Shown piece after piece: positions 48,501-60,511 of a stretch of DNA of 64,000 nt; within the stretch, counting starts at the first letter, position 1, and each line of letters opens with the position of its first letter. The stretch is from NCBI RefSeq assembly GCF_024868665.1, contig NC_079906.1:12276807-12340806 (forward strand), written 5' to 3'. This DNA is from Triplophysa rosa (taxonomy: Eukaryota > Chordata > Actinopteri > Cypriniformes > Nemacheilidae). The notes under the pieces were generated by a model. That model was not told the DNA's origin and ran no database searches. It saw only the letters and a list, made by a program, of their open reading frames with translations. The position numbers were made by a program, and so were the translations under genes.

Positions 48501-51500
48501 CATCCTGTGAGAACGCCCTCTAATCCTCTCCAGAGCATTGAGGGCTGTCCTATACGGCAAATCAACGTGAATCACTGAGACATTGTACAGTACAGTTGGA
48601 AATAATGCTTTACCATGGTCTGTTTGAATACTCGATTCTGATGGCTGGAAGGTGTACATTAAAACCATTTCTACCATTGTATGTTTGAATACTCGATTCT
48701 GATTGGCTGGAACGCGTGCATTAAAACCGTTTAATGCACAGGTAGTTCTAGTCAATTTGATCAATGTTTGAAATTAACTGAGGAAAATAACTGTCTGATC
48801 AAAAATTACACTGTAAACATAAAGAACAGCTTTAACTTGGCAAATGACCACGGGGTAAGCGGGATAATCCACAGCTAGCCGTGCATTAAAGGATTTTAAT
48901 GCACTTCGTGGAGGCAACCACGGCTTTACTGCATGGCTAGCCGTGGATAATCCCTTACATAATTAAAAAGGTGACACGTTCAGAAACATTGTACAGTTGT
49001 CTTGCTGATGTACACGCAGCGTAGCTGTGAAAGTGAGAATTTGTGTGTTTATGTCTAGCAAAGTTCTGACTGAACCAGGCTGGCAGGTTTAGACTAGTCT
49101 GCTGCCATCTCTGAGCATCGGAGATGTAATTTACCACTACAATAAAGAAACATGACTCAATGCCAGATTCCAAAACATTTCTTACTGTATTCGCCAGATA
49201 CGGGAAAAATCTCTCTGGGAGATGTCAAGGCAAAATATCACAGTAGTACGCCGGTGGCATACTTCACCCAAAAAAGAAAATTCTGTCATTATTTACTCAC
49301 CCTCTGGTCATTTCAAACTAGGGGTGTGCGCTACGACTAATTTGACAGTCGTTTAAATGAACGTTTTGTAACCGACTAGTCTAAAACTAAGAATGGCCCA
49401 GAAGGCGGTCCAAAAACTTTGCGTAGGACCTATGTAATACATTTAAAATACTAAATACTGTAGACTATTAATCAAACTGTTCATATTCAATATTGAATGT
49501 AGCTAAAACAGGCATATGTGTTCCAATTTCCTTACGTTATGATCATTAATATTTCTGCATTTGCTGCATTTGCATTTCTCCTTTAAGTCTGTTATTTCAG
49601 ACTCTTAAAGTTCAATTAAATTTCAGTAATCAAATTCAATTAAATTTAAGTAAAAGTGTGTCTATAAGACTGAAATCATAAACCTTAAAATATTCAACAA
49701 CAATTAATTAAAAGCTTAAAAACTAATGTTTCATTATTTGTTTATTTAAATGATGTTGAATGAAAAAAAAACATAACTTTTTTAATTATGTCGCAATTTA
49801 AGTAGCCTACAAGTTAAAATTAGGGTAGGCCTATAGCCTATCAACAAACAAGATAGCCTACATTTAAAAAAAAAAGAAAAAAAGATTTAAAAATGTTTTT
49901 ATCGTGTCTTTATTATTATAAAGCAAAGCAATGTGTTTAAACAAAAAAGCAAATAGAAAGCAATGGACAAAAAGTACAGAACAAGCTACAGAACGCATTT
50001 GATCTCACAAAGAGACAATGAAAAAAGCTGCTAATAAAGCATACTGCCCATTTTAGCTAATTTATAGACATATAGGCTAAACACTCAAGTCCGCATGTGA
50101 TTATGATGTTAATATTATTTTACATGTTCTTGTTGAGGAAATGCAAGCATTATGCTCGGATGAAAGTCGGCTCAATGTTTGTGAACAATAACTGTGGAAT
50201 CTGCACAAACTCTCCAACGGCACACAGATAACAGTGCCAAGCGATCATGTTTATTCAAGTGCTTTGTTTGTGATAAACTTTATAATAAAAAATGTTCTGT
50301 AAATGTAGAAGCTGACATTCTCATCTCAGTTTTATTGAGTGTGCTCAAGATGCAATCACTGCATTTACAGCTCATTCTGCCATCAAATAACATCAATTTG
50401 TCTTTCGTGCATTTTAAATATTAAAATATTGATATTTATTATTAAGTAATTGTTAACATAACTGTATGTAGCTTTAGATCAGTATCTACTTTTTCGTTTT
50501 ATGCCTGCATTGCGCGCTTCCGTCCGCGGCAATAAGAACCCAATACAGTATGGTTACGCATGGCTCCAGTGAAATTATTATTATGCCATTATGAAATGAC
50601 AGTTTGCGTAAAACCTACCCGTTTTCCTCCTTCAAAACACCCCCACAACTAGGGTTGGGAATCGTTTCAATTTTATCGATTCCGATTCCAATTCTGTTTC
50701 TGCTTATCGATTTCGATTCTTATCGATTCCCAGTTTCGATTCCACAGTTGAAGTAAAACATTTAGATATCAACCTGTATGGTCATGTAGCCTGCTTATAG
50801 ACTTGTTTGCAAAATATATATATATATTTATGAGCACCGTTTTGTGTATATTTACACATAGAAACACACCTTTTCTGATTTATTACAATTTGTATTATCA
50901 TAGTTGAACTACATCATGGTTAAACTGCAGTTACTATAATGCAACTATGGTTAATTTGTGATTCCTGTGCTTTAATGCAAATTCTATAACTAAACTATGC
51001 TTACTATAGTAAAAAATATCGATAATTTTCATAAGGGCTTTTATTGAGATATCAGCAGATCATGCAACGCATGTACTTTTCTGAAAATATGCACACAGGA
51101 ATTGATAAGAGGAATTCAAATTTTAATCTCAAGTATCCGATTCCTATTCCTTTCGATTCCGATCCGATTCCTAGCCTTTCGATTCCGATTCCAAATTGGA
51201 ATTGATTTTCGATTCCCAACCCTACCCACAACTCGTCTTTCAAGTGGTCATTTCTGAGCTTGCTGCAATTGGCACAAAGGAAACGCATTCTAGATCTGAT
51301 CTAAAATTAAAACATTTCGTTCCTGATACACTTTTAAAGACTATTAATAATAATTTTTTCAAACATATTGTTTTAGTATGTTATTTAAAAGTTTTTAAAC
51401 TAAACATTAAAATGAAAGTCATTTAAATTATATGTGTAATTAATTTAAATTTTATGTGTAATTTTTAAGTGTAATCGACTGTTGTTTTCAATGTCGACTA

Positions 51501-54102
51501 GCAGGAGCTTACCGTTTAAACGACTAGTCAATTAGTATCGCACATCCTTATTTCAAACGTGTATGACTGACTTTTTTTACACAGGACACAAGAGAACATA
51601 TTTTTAAGAAAGTTGGTAACCAAACAGCGCCGGCACCCATTCACTTCTATTTTATGGACACAAAACCAATGCAAGGGAATGGGTGCCAGTTAACAACATT
51701 CTTCAAAATATCTTCTTTTGTGTTCTGCAGAAGAAAGAAGGTCATAAGGTTTGAAATGACAAGAGGGTGAGTAAATGATGACAGAATTTTCATTTTTGAA
51801 TGAACCATCACTTTAAGACTGGGCAGGTAACACAAATGATCACCACATATAAAAGAGTAGTTCACGTTCAAATTTGCCCCCACTCACTTGCCATAGTCAT
51901 TTTTATTCCTACTATGGAATGTCAATGGGGGCATATTTTCGAAGTGAACTACTCCTTTAATTTGTACAAGATCATTATTTAACCTGTCTCACCTATGACA
52001 TAGGTAATGTGTAGTATTTCACGAGCTTTGTGTCTTATATGCCCATGAGTAGGGCTCGAGTATGAAAGTCTGCCCCATCAGGCCACGACTGAGTATCCTT
52101 TCAGTGACACTAAACAAGGAATGTATTTCTCCAATGAACTTTCTACTGGATATTTTATGATTAATATTATTAAACGGGCCATTATTATTACAAAGATTGC
52201 ATTTCAAACCAAAATCAATTGATACCGTAGGTAAAAACGCATGAGATTGAGAAATAAAGAACATTCTGATAGTAATGTCATGCTTTCTCATGCTTCGTCT
52301 TATTATCTAAAACCCCAAGGTCAATTGCTTTTAATTCTTTTAAAATGATGACAAAAACTATCTGTCATAAGATTAAAGTTGTGTTAGTCGGTTTAACACA
52401 TCAAATTAAAAATATGACCACATACGCCCAAGTAACCTGTCCTAACTATCCTCTAGGGTTCATGTTCGCGTGTTGGGACTTATTGTACTAAACCACATAA
52501 GATGAAAAGGAACATATTTAAAAAGGATCATGACAATAAGAACCTTTTATATTTTAGGAGCATCAAAGGAAAAAACACAATGGAATCCAAAGAATCACAT
52601 GGAGATCAAATGCCTGTGTGGTCTTGACAATAAATGAGAGATTTGATTGAATGAACTCACCATCACATTCCTCGGTGGATAATTAAAGAATGGTTACTTC
52701 ACCTGAGTTAGTATGTAGTTTCTCTGAGCTTCCTCCACAGAGATCAGACTGGCATTGATGTAGTCATTATTACCGATGTGTAGACAAATACGACTGTGGT
52801 CGACTGTGAAAGGAAAGAGAGATCATGCAGTGAGGTACATCACTCATGGCGCTTTGAAACTTCAGCTGTGGAACAGATCTTTTTCAGGTCCTGTTCTCAG
52901 TTCCTCACAAGGGAGAACAAAATCTCCCTGTTTAAATGCTTATAACCGAAACAAATAAAACACAAGAGCTGTCATTCAAATTGTTTTGAGTAAAGGACCT
53001 CATTAGGTTGTTGAGGAATAAAAAAGACTAAGGCAGAGAGGAAACCACAACAGCGTCGCTCTTTAAAGTCTTTGTGACGGACGAGTTAAAAAAAGGAGAG
53101 AAAAAGCCATGACATATTCAGTGTGAAATTACTTTAACAGCTCGCTGATAACAGGCCCCTTCCGTTAGGTGTCACTGAATGTGCCGAACAGGGGAAGCAG
53201 CACACTTACATGGGCTGACGTCTCTGTAGCGATTACGACTTCTATTTTCTGGAAGTTTGGCAATCTTACATGGTAGGTCACTGGACTGCTGCCTAATTTC
53301 CTATAGAAAAACAAGCGCAAGAGATGAGATCACTTCATTCTATTGGTGCTAAGTGAAACAAATCTTAGGCAAATGATTTGCTTGGTTAAACTGTGTGGGT
53401 CTTAGTCACTTTATGCAAATCAAATACACACAAAGTTATGAAGGACCACCTTCATAACTTGATGCAGTTATTTGATGCCCTACTTCCACCAACTGCACTG
53501 AAGGGTGAAAGTGAGTCAAAGACAAAAGTACCAGAATAAGTGTGGACTATTACACTTACAGACTCTGGAAATATTATACCTAGTTTATATCTTTTCTCCG
53601 AGTACTAAGACGACGTTACCTTTCAAATCGTAAATAGGTGGCTTTAGAGACTAATGTACTCAAAACCCGTGACAGGTTGACACGACAGGTTAGAATGGGA
53701 GCAACTCACTGAATCTGATCTCCGGTCCATTTTACACAGTACGGTCACGCTTTCCTAACCATTTACAATACAAGGCTCACTGAATTCGTGTGATTCTGAT
53801 GACAGAGTCTTAACCACATCACAGCAACAGGTCCTTGTGACCGTCTAACATTTCTCTGTGTTTTGCTAAGTTCGGCTGGTACCTGTCCTGGCCTGCGGGC
53901 TAACCTGAGGATGGCAAACAGCTTATCGCGAGTCCCGCCTTCCGTTATAACGCTTTCTGACACAATCACGTGTCAACGTAGCGATCCGATCTTCGATTAA
54001 CTATCGACCGTCCGGTCGGTCCCAGACTGAAATTCATGGCTTTACCTGGTAAACGGCGTTCCAGTTCCCGAGCTCATCAATTTCCCGAAACTCGGCTTCC
54101 AT
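45548..54102 (-). CDS. ptpn1: Protein tyrosine phosphatase non-receptor type 1 (PTP1B)
   Basis: ER-anchored tyrosine phosphatase that dampens insulin and leptin receptor/JAK2 signalling. Nine minus-strand coding exons: 54102-54046, 53300-53210, 52803-52703, 48367-48269, 48151-48014, 47659-47450, 46933-46772, 46041-45872, 45791-45548. All are GT-AG and in frame, giving 423 residues (human 435). Landmarks: pTyr loop [14 protein letters not shown] (about 42-55), WPD loop W177-P178-D179, signature [14 protein letters not shown] with catalytic C213 and R219, Q-loop LIQTADQL. Then a proline-rich segment TPPPRPRPP (SH3 binding) and a hydrophobic tail ([19 protein letters not shown]) that anchors it in the ER. 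All catalytic residues are intact. The 4.3-kb intron 3 carries a transposon nest. Confidence 0.98.
46125..46212. mobile_element. Fragment of the palindromic MITE (upstream of ptpn1 exon 8)
   Basis: Only a left part remains: TTACCCAAGAAATTAAAATT, TATCATCATTTACTCAACCT and TTCAAACCTGGATGAC. The right arm is missing. Confidence 0.6.
46308..46445. repeat. Dispersed repeat starting GGTAACACTTTACAATA
   Basis: GGTAACACTTTACAATATG followed by TTGTTAACATTGGTAAATGC and TTTATGGAGTGTCCAACAAC, a string I recognise as frequent in cyprinid genomes. Class not determined. Confidence 0.5.
47083..47190 (+). mobile_element. SINE fragment in ptpn1 intron 6
   Basis: Box B-like GGGTTCGACTC, then ACAAAAATGTATGCATGA and the shared tail AGTCTGCCAAATGCATAAAT. 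The 5' head is missing. Confidence 0.7.
48605..48740. repeat. Tandem duplication of a ~62-bp unit in ptpn1 intron 3
   Basis: The string GTTTGAATACTCGATTCTGA occurs at about 48622 and again at about 48683. Both copies are followed by GGCTGGAA and a CATTAAAACC element. Confidence 0.8.
48860..48955. repeat. Nested inverted repeat in ptpn1 intron 3
   Basis: The outer arms GGGATAATCCACAGCTAGCC and GGCTAGCCGTGGATAATCCC pair with two mismatches in 20. Inside is the perfect hairpin GTGCATTAAA/TTTAATGCAC. Confidence 0.8.
49319..51550. mobile_element. hAT-type element inserted in a MITE (ptpn1 intron 3)
   Basis: 2232 bp including a nested element. Ends TAGGGGTGTGCGCTACG and (reverse complement) TAAGGATGTGCGATACT, with subterminal CGACTAGTC repeats. 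Target duplication TTTCAAAC at 49311-49318 and 51551-51558, exactly where the host MITE reads TTTCAAACCTGTATGAC in other copies. No transposase was recognised in the AT-rich interior, so it is probably non-autonomous. Confidence 0.9.
50650..51224. mobile_element. hAT-type MITE nested in the 49.3-51.5 kb element
   Basis: 575 bp with ends TAGGGTTGGGAATCG and reverse complement TAGGGTTGGGAATCG, perfect over 15 bp. Exact 8-bp duplications CCCACAAC at 50642-50649 and 51225-51232. Subterminal arrays of CGATTCCGATT-type repeats occur on both sides. Confidence 0.93.
51849..51961. mobile_element. Miniature palindrome, 113 bp
   Basis: Ends TAAAAGAGTAGTTCACGTTC and (reverse complement) TTAAAGGAGTAGTTCACTTC, with inner GCCCCCACT / TGGGGGC arms. 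A different, shorter family that lies just 33 bp from the MITE ending at 51816. Confidence 0.75.
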
Positions 54103-54430
54103 TGCCGCGTGTGTTCCCCGCCGCTCGAAGGTTCGTTCCCTGCTAATATAATCAGTTTTAAAGTCGATGTCGAATCACATAAAAATAAATGACTTTTAAT
54201 GTCTGCTTTAATTTTCTTACTGAAGGTTTTAAGGGTACTGTTGTGTCGCTCTTACCGGAAACACGCTGCTTGCTCCTCCCGCAGCACGGCTCTCTGGCTG
54301 CTGTCCGACATGGCCACACCCCTCTTTCCTCATATTGACCAATGAAAGGCCGCGTGTGGCCTTGAACTCCAGGGTAAAACTAATCGGGGTGAAAAGCATT
54401 GGGGGCGTGGACGACCAATGAAAGCACGGA
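54103..54430 (-). promoter_or_regulatory. ptpn1 promoter region with repeated CCAAT element
   Basis: GC-rich upstream sequence of ptpn1. A 12-bp element, GACCAATGAAAG on the plus strand (an inverted CCAAT box for ptpn1), occurs at 54337-54348 and again exactly 76 bp away at 54413-54424. No TATA box is clear. adipor1 starts 3.4 kb away in the opposite direction, so some control sequence may be shared. Confidence 0.5.
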
Positions 54431-54499
54431 GCGTTACCTCTCAATCCTTCTAGGTATTGTAGTTTTTACACTTCGGGGATTTTACACGTGCGTAATGAA

Positions 54500-56499
54500 A
54501 TTTTGAGAAGTACACAACTGTCAAAAGCTCATTTTACAAAAAATATTTCTGTGCCGTATTAAAACGGATTATCTGATAAAGTTAATATGTTAACTGATAT
54601 TTTATCCTTGTATCATGTTACATTTCTAAATAATATTTGGGGTTTTTGTGCATGTCAGGTTATTGTGCAGTTCTGGGAATGTGCACAGTCTCAGACTACT
54701 GTTTTCCAGTTCAGAAAATTTGGGATTGTATGGTGGTGTTTAATTTCCAGCAAACTCACAGTTTCCAAGGAACCCTTTTCCTAAAACTCCTCTTTTCCTG
54801 TATCCAAAATACAGTGGTCAGTGTTGTACATTTCCTACCCACAGAGACACACAAGTGATGCCAAAATAAAGCATCATGTGCACAATGGATATAAACAGCA
54901 CTGACAAATCTTCCCAAATCCAGGCTACATTTTTTAGATAAATGTCCTAGATCTGTCTCATCATAATTGCTCAGGTCCACACTGCACAACTATACACAGA
55001 TATGTCTGTTTTATTAAAACATTTGAATAGCTTCCCGTCCACATAATATTTTCAAATCACACTTTCCTCAACGCATATCTGTGCCAATGAAAGCGCATGT
55101 CCAGCATTTAGTTGTGGGTCAGTATATACATGGTTGGTTTCTTACAAATCTTAAATACAAGGTCTGTATTGGTAATGATAATCAATATTGTTGTGTACAC
55201 AATACGACAAGAGAATATTAAAACTTGTAACTAGAGAAATCTGTTATCCTTCACCATCTTTCTCGGTCTTCTGGTCATGAGCACTGTTGACCGTTTTGAA
55301 GGGACATTGCTTCTGCTGAACATGACCGTCCACGACCACCCATCACAACTGTTCCGCATAAAAACCACTCTGCTTACCTGATGTAAATGCTTTCATGGGT
55401 CATACACTATGTCTCATTGTGCTATAAAACAACAAACAAAACACTGGAGCTTACTGGATTGTTATTTATTTAAAAACATCTTTATAATTGTATTTGCATA
55501 CACAAACGTCTTGACTTCAGTTTGTCCAAGACTGAGGTAAATCCTTTTTGGGACATTGTCTAAGCATATCAAAAATTGTTTTTCTTCCAGCCGGGTCACC
55601 CTGAACCCCTTCAATGTGAAGTCGGCCTTCAGATCCTTGCGGTGTCTCCCTATGTCCATCTTTTTAAGATCACAAAACTTATTTGGTAAAAGGAGGCAGA
55701 GCATTTTCTCATTTGACTCTTTAATAGCCTTCCTGAGACTGTTCAGGGCTCAGATACTCTCCCAGGTTAAATAAACTGAATAGACACATCTGTTTAGTCT
55801 GGCTTTCACATAATGTGTCATCATTGTATTCCAGTTATATCAGATTAAACATGAATTATTATCTACGCTAATTATTTTCCATATGCTTTTCTGTTTTTAC
55901 CTCTTTGTGCCCATCTCGAGATAACTAGAGATAACAGCAGGCAATGTTTTGGATCAAGACTTCAGATGACCCAATCTGTGCGAAATCAGATGTATCTGAA
56001 CCTGTGAGGAGATGACTCCTACCCCTGTGAGAACTCTAGATAGCTCTGGATCATACACTGTCAAATTTTACATATAGTCATATGGGCACATTGATTTAAA
56101 TTGCACATAAATTTTGCTAATTGTAAATGCTGTAATTATACTATATACTATAGCACCACTTAAAGAAATATTCTACAGTAGCCTACTTATTTCTCTGATG
56201 AATTGCAACAAAATGTTTACAGTAACACTAAAAATGCCTTGTGCTCTTTTTGTAATTTTCTTTTTAACATGCAAGAGTTGAAATTAGGAAATTTCACGTC
56301 ATCTCACTTTGTTTTTTATATTAAATAAATATATTTGTGATTTTATGAATTGTATCCCTACACTGCCTTACTCAGTGTGTTTTATATGAATCTGACTTTA
56401 ATTCTTTAAAAAAATGTCATGCATGTTTGTTAAAAGACGTCAGGCTGTTCACTAACTTGGATGACACGCTGTAATTAAGTTATAGTTTAAACTGAATCG
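54500..56499. other. ptpn1-adipor1 intergenic sequence
   Basis: Mostly featureless AT-rich DNA. A minus-strand 80-codon frame at 55462-55704 has even, protein-like composition but no recognised homology. Confidence 0.5.
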
Positions 56500-56600
56500 G
56501 CTGGTTCTACAGGTTTCATAGACACATTATCGAGTCCGACTGGAGGTTGAGTAACTTAGCTGCGTTTATGTACTGACTGACCGACAGCCTGTCCAGCTAG
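56500..56600 (+). promoter_or_regulatory. Candidate untranslated first exon of adipor1
   Basis: A donor-like CAGCTAG/GTAACG ends at 56600 and could pair with the acceptor at 57420 (GTATCACCAG) before the coding exon. No TATA box or GC-rich core was recognised, so this is a weak proposal. Confidence 0.25.
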
Positions 56601-57170
56601 GTAACGTATAAAAAATGATCTATGACATTATAAACCCTAAACTATAGTATTAAACTGCGAACTGTCTTGAAAGCAGGAAGGTAATTAATGTAAATAATGT
56701 AAAGTAATGATGTAAAGGAACGAGGAAGTACAGTACAGTACAGAGTATTAGCGTACCAGCTAACTTAGCCGTGTTCGGTTCGACTTTCAATGCTGCACGT
56801 TACCCAGTCATATATCAGCTAACATATCTCACACTAAAATGTAAAACAAATGGACACTTTAGGTGTTTTACATTGCCAAACGTGATAATGTGTAAGTTTT
56901 TAATGTTTGTTTGGTTAGCTTGCATGCTAAGCTATCAGAACGTAAACCCTTGACAGAAGCAGCTTGATCAGATATCCGAGTCGAAAACAACTCTTATTTT
57001 ACACTAAGTTTCTGAAGACTGATCATATTAAAACATTTGAAAACCACAAACTAAAACCTAAGACTGTACAAAAAAGGATTTTATGAAATTTACACAGATG
57101 ATATTAACTGACTCGTTTCCTACGGTTGGAAAATGTGTATATACTATAAAACGTGTTTTAGATTATATCT

Positions 57171-57172
<2 letters not shown>

Positions 57173-57207
<35 letters not shown>
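57173..57207. repeat. (AT)n microsatellite
   Basis: 35 bp of AT repeats upstream of adipor1. Confidence 0.95.
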
Positions 57208-57209
<2 letters not shown>

Positions 57210-57484
57210 TACTCAAGATAAATTAATTTGATTGTCATATTTATCAGACCCTGGTGGGTGTTGAGAGTTATAGCCCCTATTATAACTTAGCTCTACAAAA
57301 CAAAAGCAGTAGGTATATAAAGTACAAAAACATGCAGCATTTTCTGTCATTTATAAACCAATATTATAATAAAAATGAAAATATAGTTTTTAAATTCCTT
57401 TGTTTAATCTGTATCACCAGGCCCAGAGTGTACAGTGGGATAAGGTACAGTAGGAACTCCGGGGAGTTTTAGGTTTGTCTCCCC

Positions 57485-59836
57485 ATGACAACGTGTCACC
57501 ACGGTGACTGCGGCTCCAAGAGTGATGCAGAGTGGCCGACCTCCGATGATGAAAGAAATATGGAGGACGTGGAGGTCACTGAACTTGGGCCGCTGCTGAC
57601 AACTCCCAAAGATTCAACTGAATCAAAAGTAAGTCACGGTTTGTTATTGTTCATCACATGCTATAGGAACTTCAGAGAACCGCTGACATGAAGTATGATT
57701 TGATTTCACAGGGTGCATCTGCATGTCCTGATGAGGATGAAGAAGAAGGTTTGATGTTGGTTACACTGCCCATGCAGGCGCACCATGCCATGGAGAAGAT
57801 GGAGGAGTTTGTACACAAGGTGTACTTCAGCTGTCCTCAAAGTCTTTTACTAACAACTATTTACTAAGAGGGCATTAGGTCTTTCACAGTTGCTTTATGT
57901 TAAATGCTAAATATAAATAGAGTCTTTTATGAAAGAAACATTTTCTCTTTTTTTCATTACCAGGTATGGGAAGGACGCTGGAGAGTTATCCCATACCATC
58001 TCCTTCCCGATTGGCTTAAGGACAACGATTACCTGCTGCATGGACATCGCCCGCCCATGCCATCGTTTAGGGCTTGTTTTGGAAGCATCTTCAGAATTCA
58101 CACAGAGACTGGAAATATCTGGACACACATGCTGGGTTTGTACTTAAGCACATATATGGAGCTCAGCACAAGAGAACAGCCTTTACACTCAGATTTTGAC
58201 ATGCACCACAGCATTTGTAGTTTTAATGTCAGTCGAACCCTGTTAATATATTTCAGATAAATAAAGCTGTTGCAAAATTGTTGCTTTGCAGGTCTGATAT
58301 TTTTCTTGTGTTTGGGAACAATGACGATGCTTCGACCGAATGTGTCGTTCATGGCTCCCATGCAGGAGAAGGTTGTGTTTGGGGTGTACTTTCTGGGTGC
58401 AGTGCTCTGCCTGTGCTTCTCGTGGCTTTTTCACACTGTCTACTGCCATTCTGAAAAAGTCTCCAGAACATTTTCTAAGTAAGTAACAAATTTCCTAAAG
58501 CCAGAGAGTGAAGCCTGACATTTATTGTGCGTGTGCTTGTGTTCCTATGTACTTCATGACTCATTTAGGTGTCATGTTTTTCTTCTCTAGGTTGGATTAC
58601 TCGGGTATTGCTTTGTTGATAATGGGCTCGTTCGTTCCGTGGTTGTACTACTCGTTTTACTGCTCTCCTCTGCCGCGGCTCATCTATCTCACTGCCGTGT
58701 GTGTCCTGGGTGTTGCTGCGATCGTTGTGGCCCAGTGGGACCGATTCGCCACCCCTCGTCACCGGTCCACACGTGCAGGTATAATACTGAATATCTGCCC
58801 TTTGAAATGAAAAGTTAATTGCAGACAAGTGATTCTATAATACCCTATATAATAATATGAATGTCAAAACGTGTCCCAGTCAACCCTAATTCACCTTGTG
58901 AAAGTCGGTCTTAAAGGGATAGTTTACCCAAAAAGGAAAAATCTTGTTATTTATTCACCCTCTTATCATTTTAAACCTGTATGACTTTCTTTCTTCTGCA
59001 GAACACAGAAGATATTTTGAAGAATGTTGGTAACTGAACAACGGCGGTATCATTGACTTGTACGTTGGTTTTGTGTCCATGCAATAGAAGTGAATGGGTT
59101 CCGCTGTTGGGTACCAACATTCTTCAAAATATCCTCTTTTGTCCTGCGGAAGAAAGCAAGCCATACAGGTTTGAAATGACAAGAGGGTGAGTAAATTATG
59201 ATAGAATTTTCTATTTTGAGTGAACGATCCCTTTAACACTACAGTTTCAGAAGCCCTTCAAAAACAAATTAGGCACTAGTAAAAGTAAAATATGCAAAAA
59301 AAAATAGATAATATGGATTCTTGATAGGGCTAATCTAGGGAAACATAACCAACATAACATTAACCCTTTAATTTCACATGTCTGTGTTTAGGTGTATTCC
59401 TGGCCCTTGGACTGAGTGGACTTATCCCCACAATGCACTTTGCCATAGTGGAGGGTTTCGTGAAGGCAGCAACAGTTGGTCAGATGGGCTGGCTCTATCT
59501 GATGGCTACAATGTACATCAGTGGAGCAGCACTTTATGCAGCACGGATACCTGAACGTTATTTTCCTGGAAGATGTGACATCTGGGTAAGACTTTTTATT
59601 ACATGATTTACTTATTAGGGAATTTTGTTGCCTATAAATGTGAAAAGCAGCATGACGGCATACAATTATTAATGCAACTGAAGTTAGTGTTTCTCTGTGT
59701 TTCTCAGTTTCAGTCTCATCAGATATTTCACGTGCTGGTTGTCGGTGCAGCATTTGTCCATTTCTATGGAGTCTCAAACCTGCAGGAGTTTCGTTATGGT
59801 TTGGAAGGAGGCTGCACAGATGACTCTATGCTATAA
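57485..59836 (+). CDS. adipor1: Adiponectin receptor 1
   Basis: Seven-pass PAQR-family receptor with its N-terminus in the cytosol; binds adiponectin and has a zinc-dependent ceramidase-type core. Coding exons 57485-57628, 57712-57819, 57964-58135, 58292-58478, 58591-58778, 59392-59585 and 59708-59836 join in frame to 373 residues (human 375). Landmarks: AHHAMEKMEEFVHKVWEGRW, LPDWLKDNDYLLHGHRPPMP, HTETGNIWTHMLG, SWLFHTVYCHSEKVSR, YGVSNLQEFRYGLEGGC. The three zinc-binding histidines are present: H189, H335 and H339. The acidic N-terminal tail (about 1-75) is the variable part. ADIPOR1 rather than ADIPOR2 is supported by the neighbour klhl12. An acceptor at 57420 shows that the ATG exon begins upstream. 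Confidence 0.97.
58911..59236. mobile_element. Palindromic MITE in adipor1 intron 5
   Basis: Ends TTAAAGGGATAGTTTACCC and GAGTGAACGATCCCTTTAA; inner arms GAAGAATGTTGGTAACTGAA and its mirror. Lies between coding exons 5 and 6. Confidence 0.9.
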
Positions 59837-60183
59837 AAAATAAATCCTTACCCTGTTTATTACAAACCATTTGAACTGTGGCCAGTGTCTAGTCACATCA
59901 CAACAAACCAGGATCCAACACAATAGTCATTTTTTATCCGCATTTTAACATGTATTTGAATAAGAAATGTTTATTTGTTAAAATATTTGAAATGTGTTTT
60001 GTTTAGATTTTTCTGTACTATTTTAAAATGGGACTTATTTTTTGTTTATTATTTATTGCAAATCACTGGAATAATCAAACGCCATCCAACATTGTAAGTG
60101 TTGAGAGGCATTGAATCAGGGTCTTAGCCCAGACTACTTGCATTGTTTTGAGAAGTTGCCTGACTTTTATGTACAAAGTGCAA

Positions 60184-60189
60184 AATAAA
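60184..60189 (+). terminator. Poly(A) signal of adipor1
   Basis: AATAAA about 350 nt after the stop codon, followed by T/GT-rich sequence (TTTGGGTTTTATTTTAG). An earlier AATAAA at about 59840 sits almost on the stop codon and is less likely. Confidence 0.55.
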
Positions 60190-60511
60190 GATGAAAGCAT
60201 CATATTTGGGTTTTATTTTAGTAAATGATTAGTATAGTTGTTTTTCCACAAGGTGGTGCTGTGGTAATGTCCTCGACATCTCATATGTGGGCCAATTCCA
60301 CTGAATAGGTAACATTTGTTGGATGTAACTAGTCAAAATTAAACGTCTTTTACCTTTTTTTGGAAAACAATGAATCTAATAGCACACATTCAAAATGTGT
60401 ATTGGCCAATCTCAGAAAACTATTTCTGATTTTTAAGTGAAAGATGGATGCATTTTTGTAACAGGACTGAGTTTTTAACATAAAATTAACATACAAGGAA
60501 TATAGGCACAT

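Larger units (their letters stand above)
49258..51816. mobile_element. Palindromic MITE split by a hAT insertion (ptpn1 intron 3)
   Basis: Left piece 49258-49318 (ACTTCACCCAAAAAAGAAAA to TTTCAAAC) and right piece 51551-51816 (TTTCAAACGTGTATGACT to TGAACCATCACTTTAA) belong to one copy. The hAT element 49319-51550 sits between them. Confidence 0.88.
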
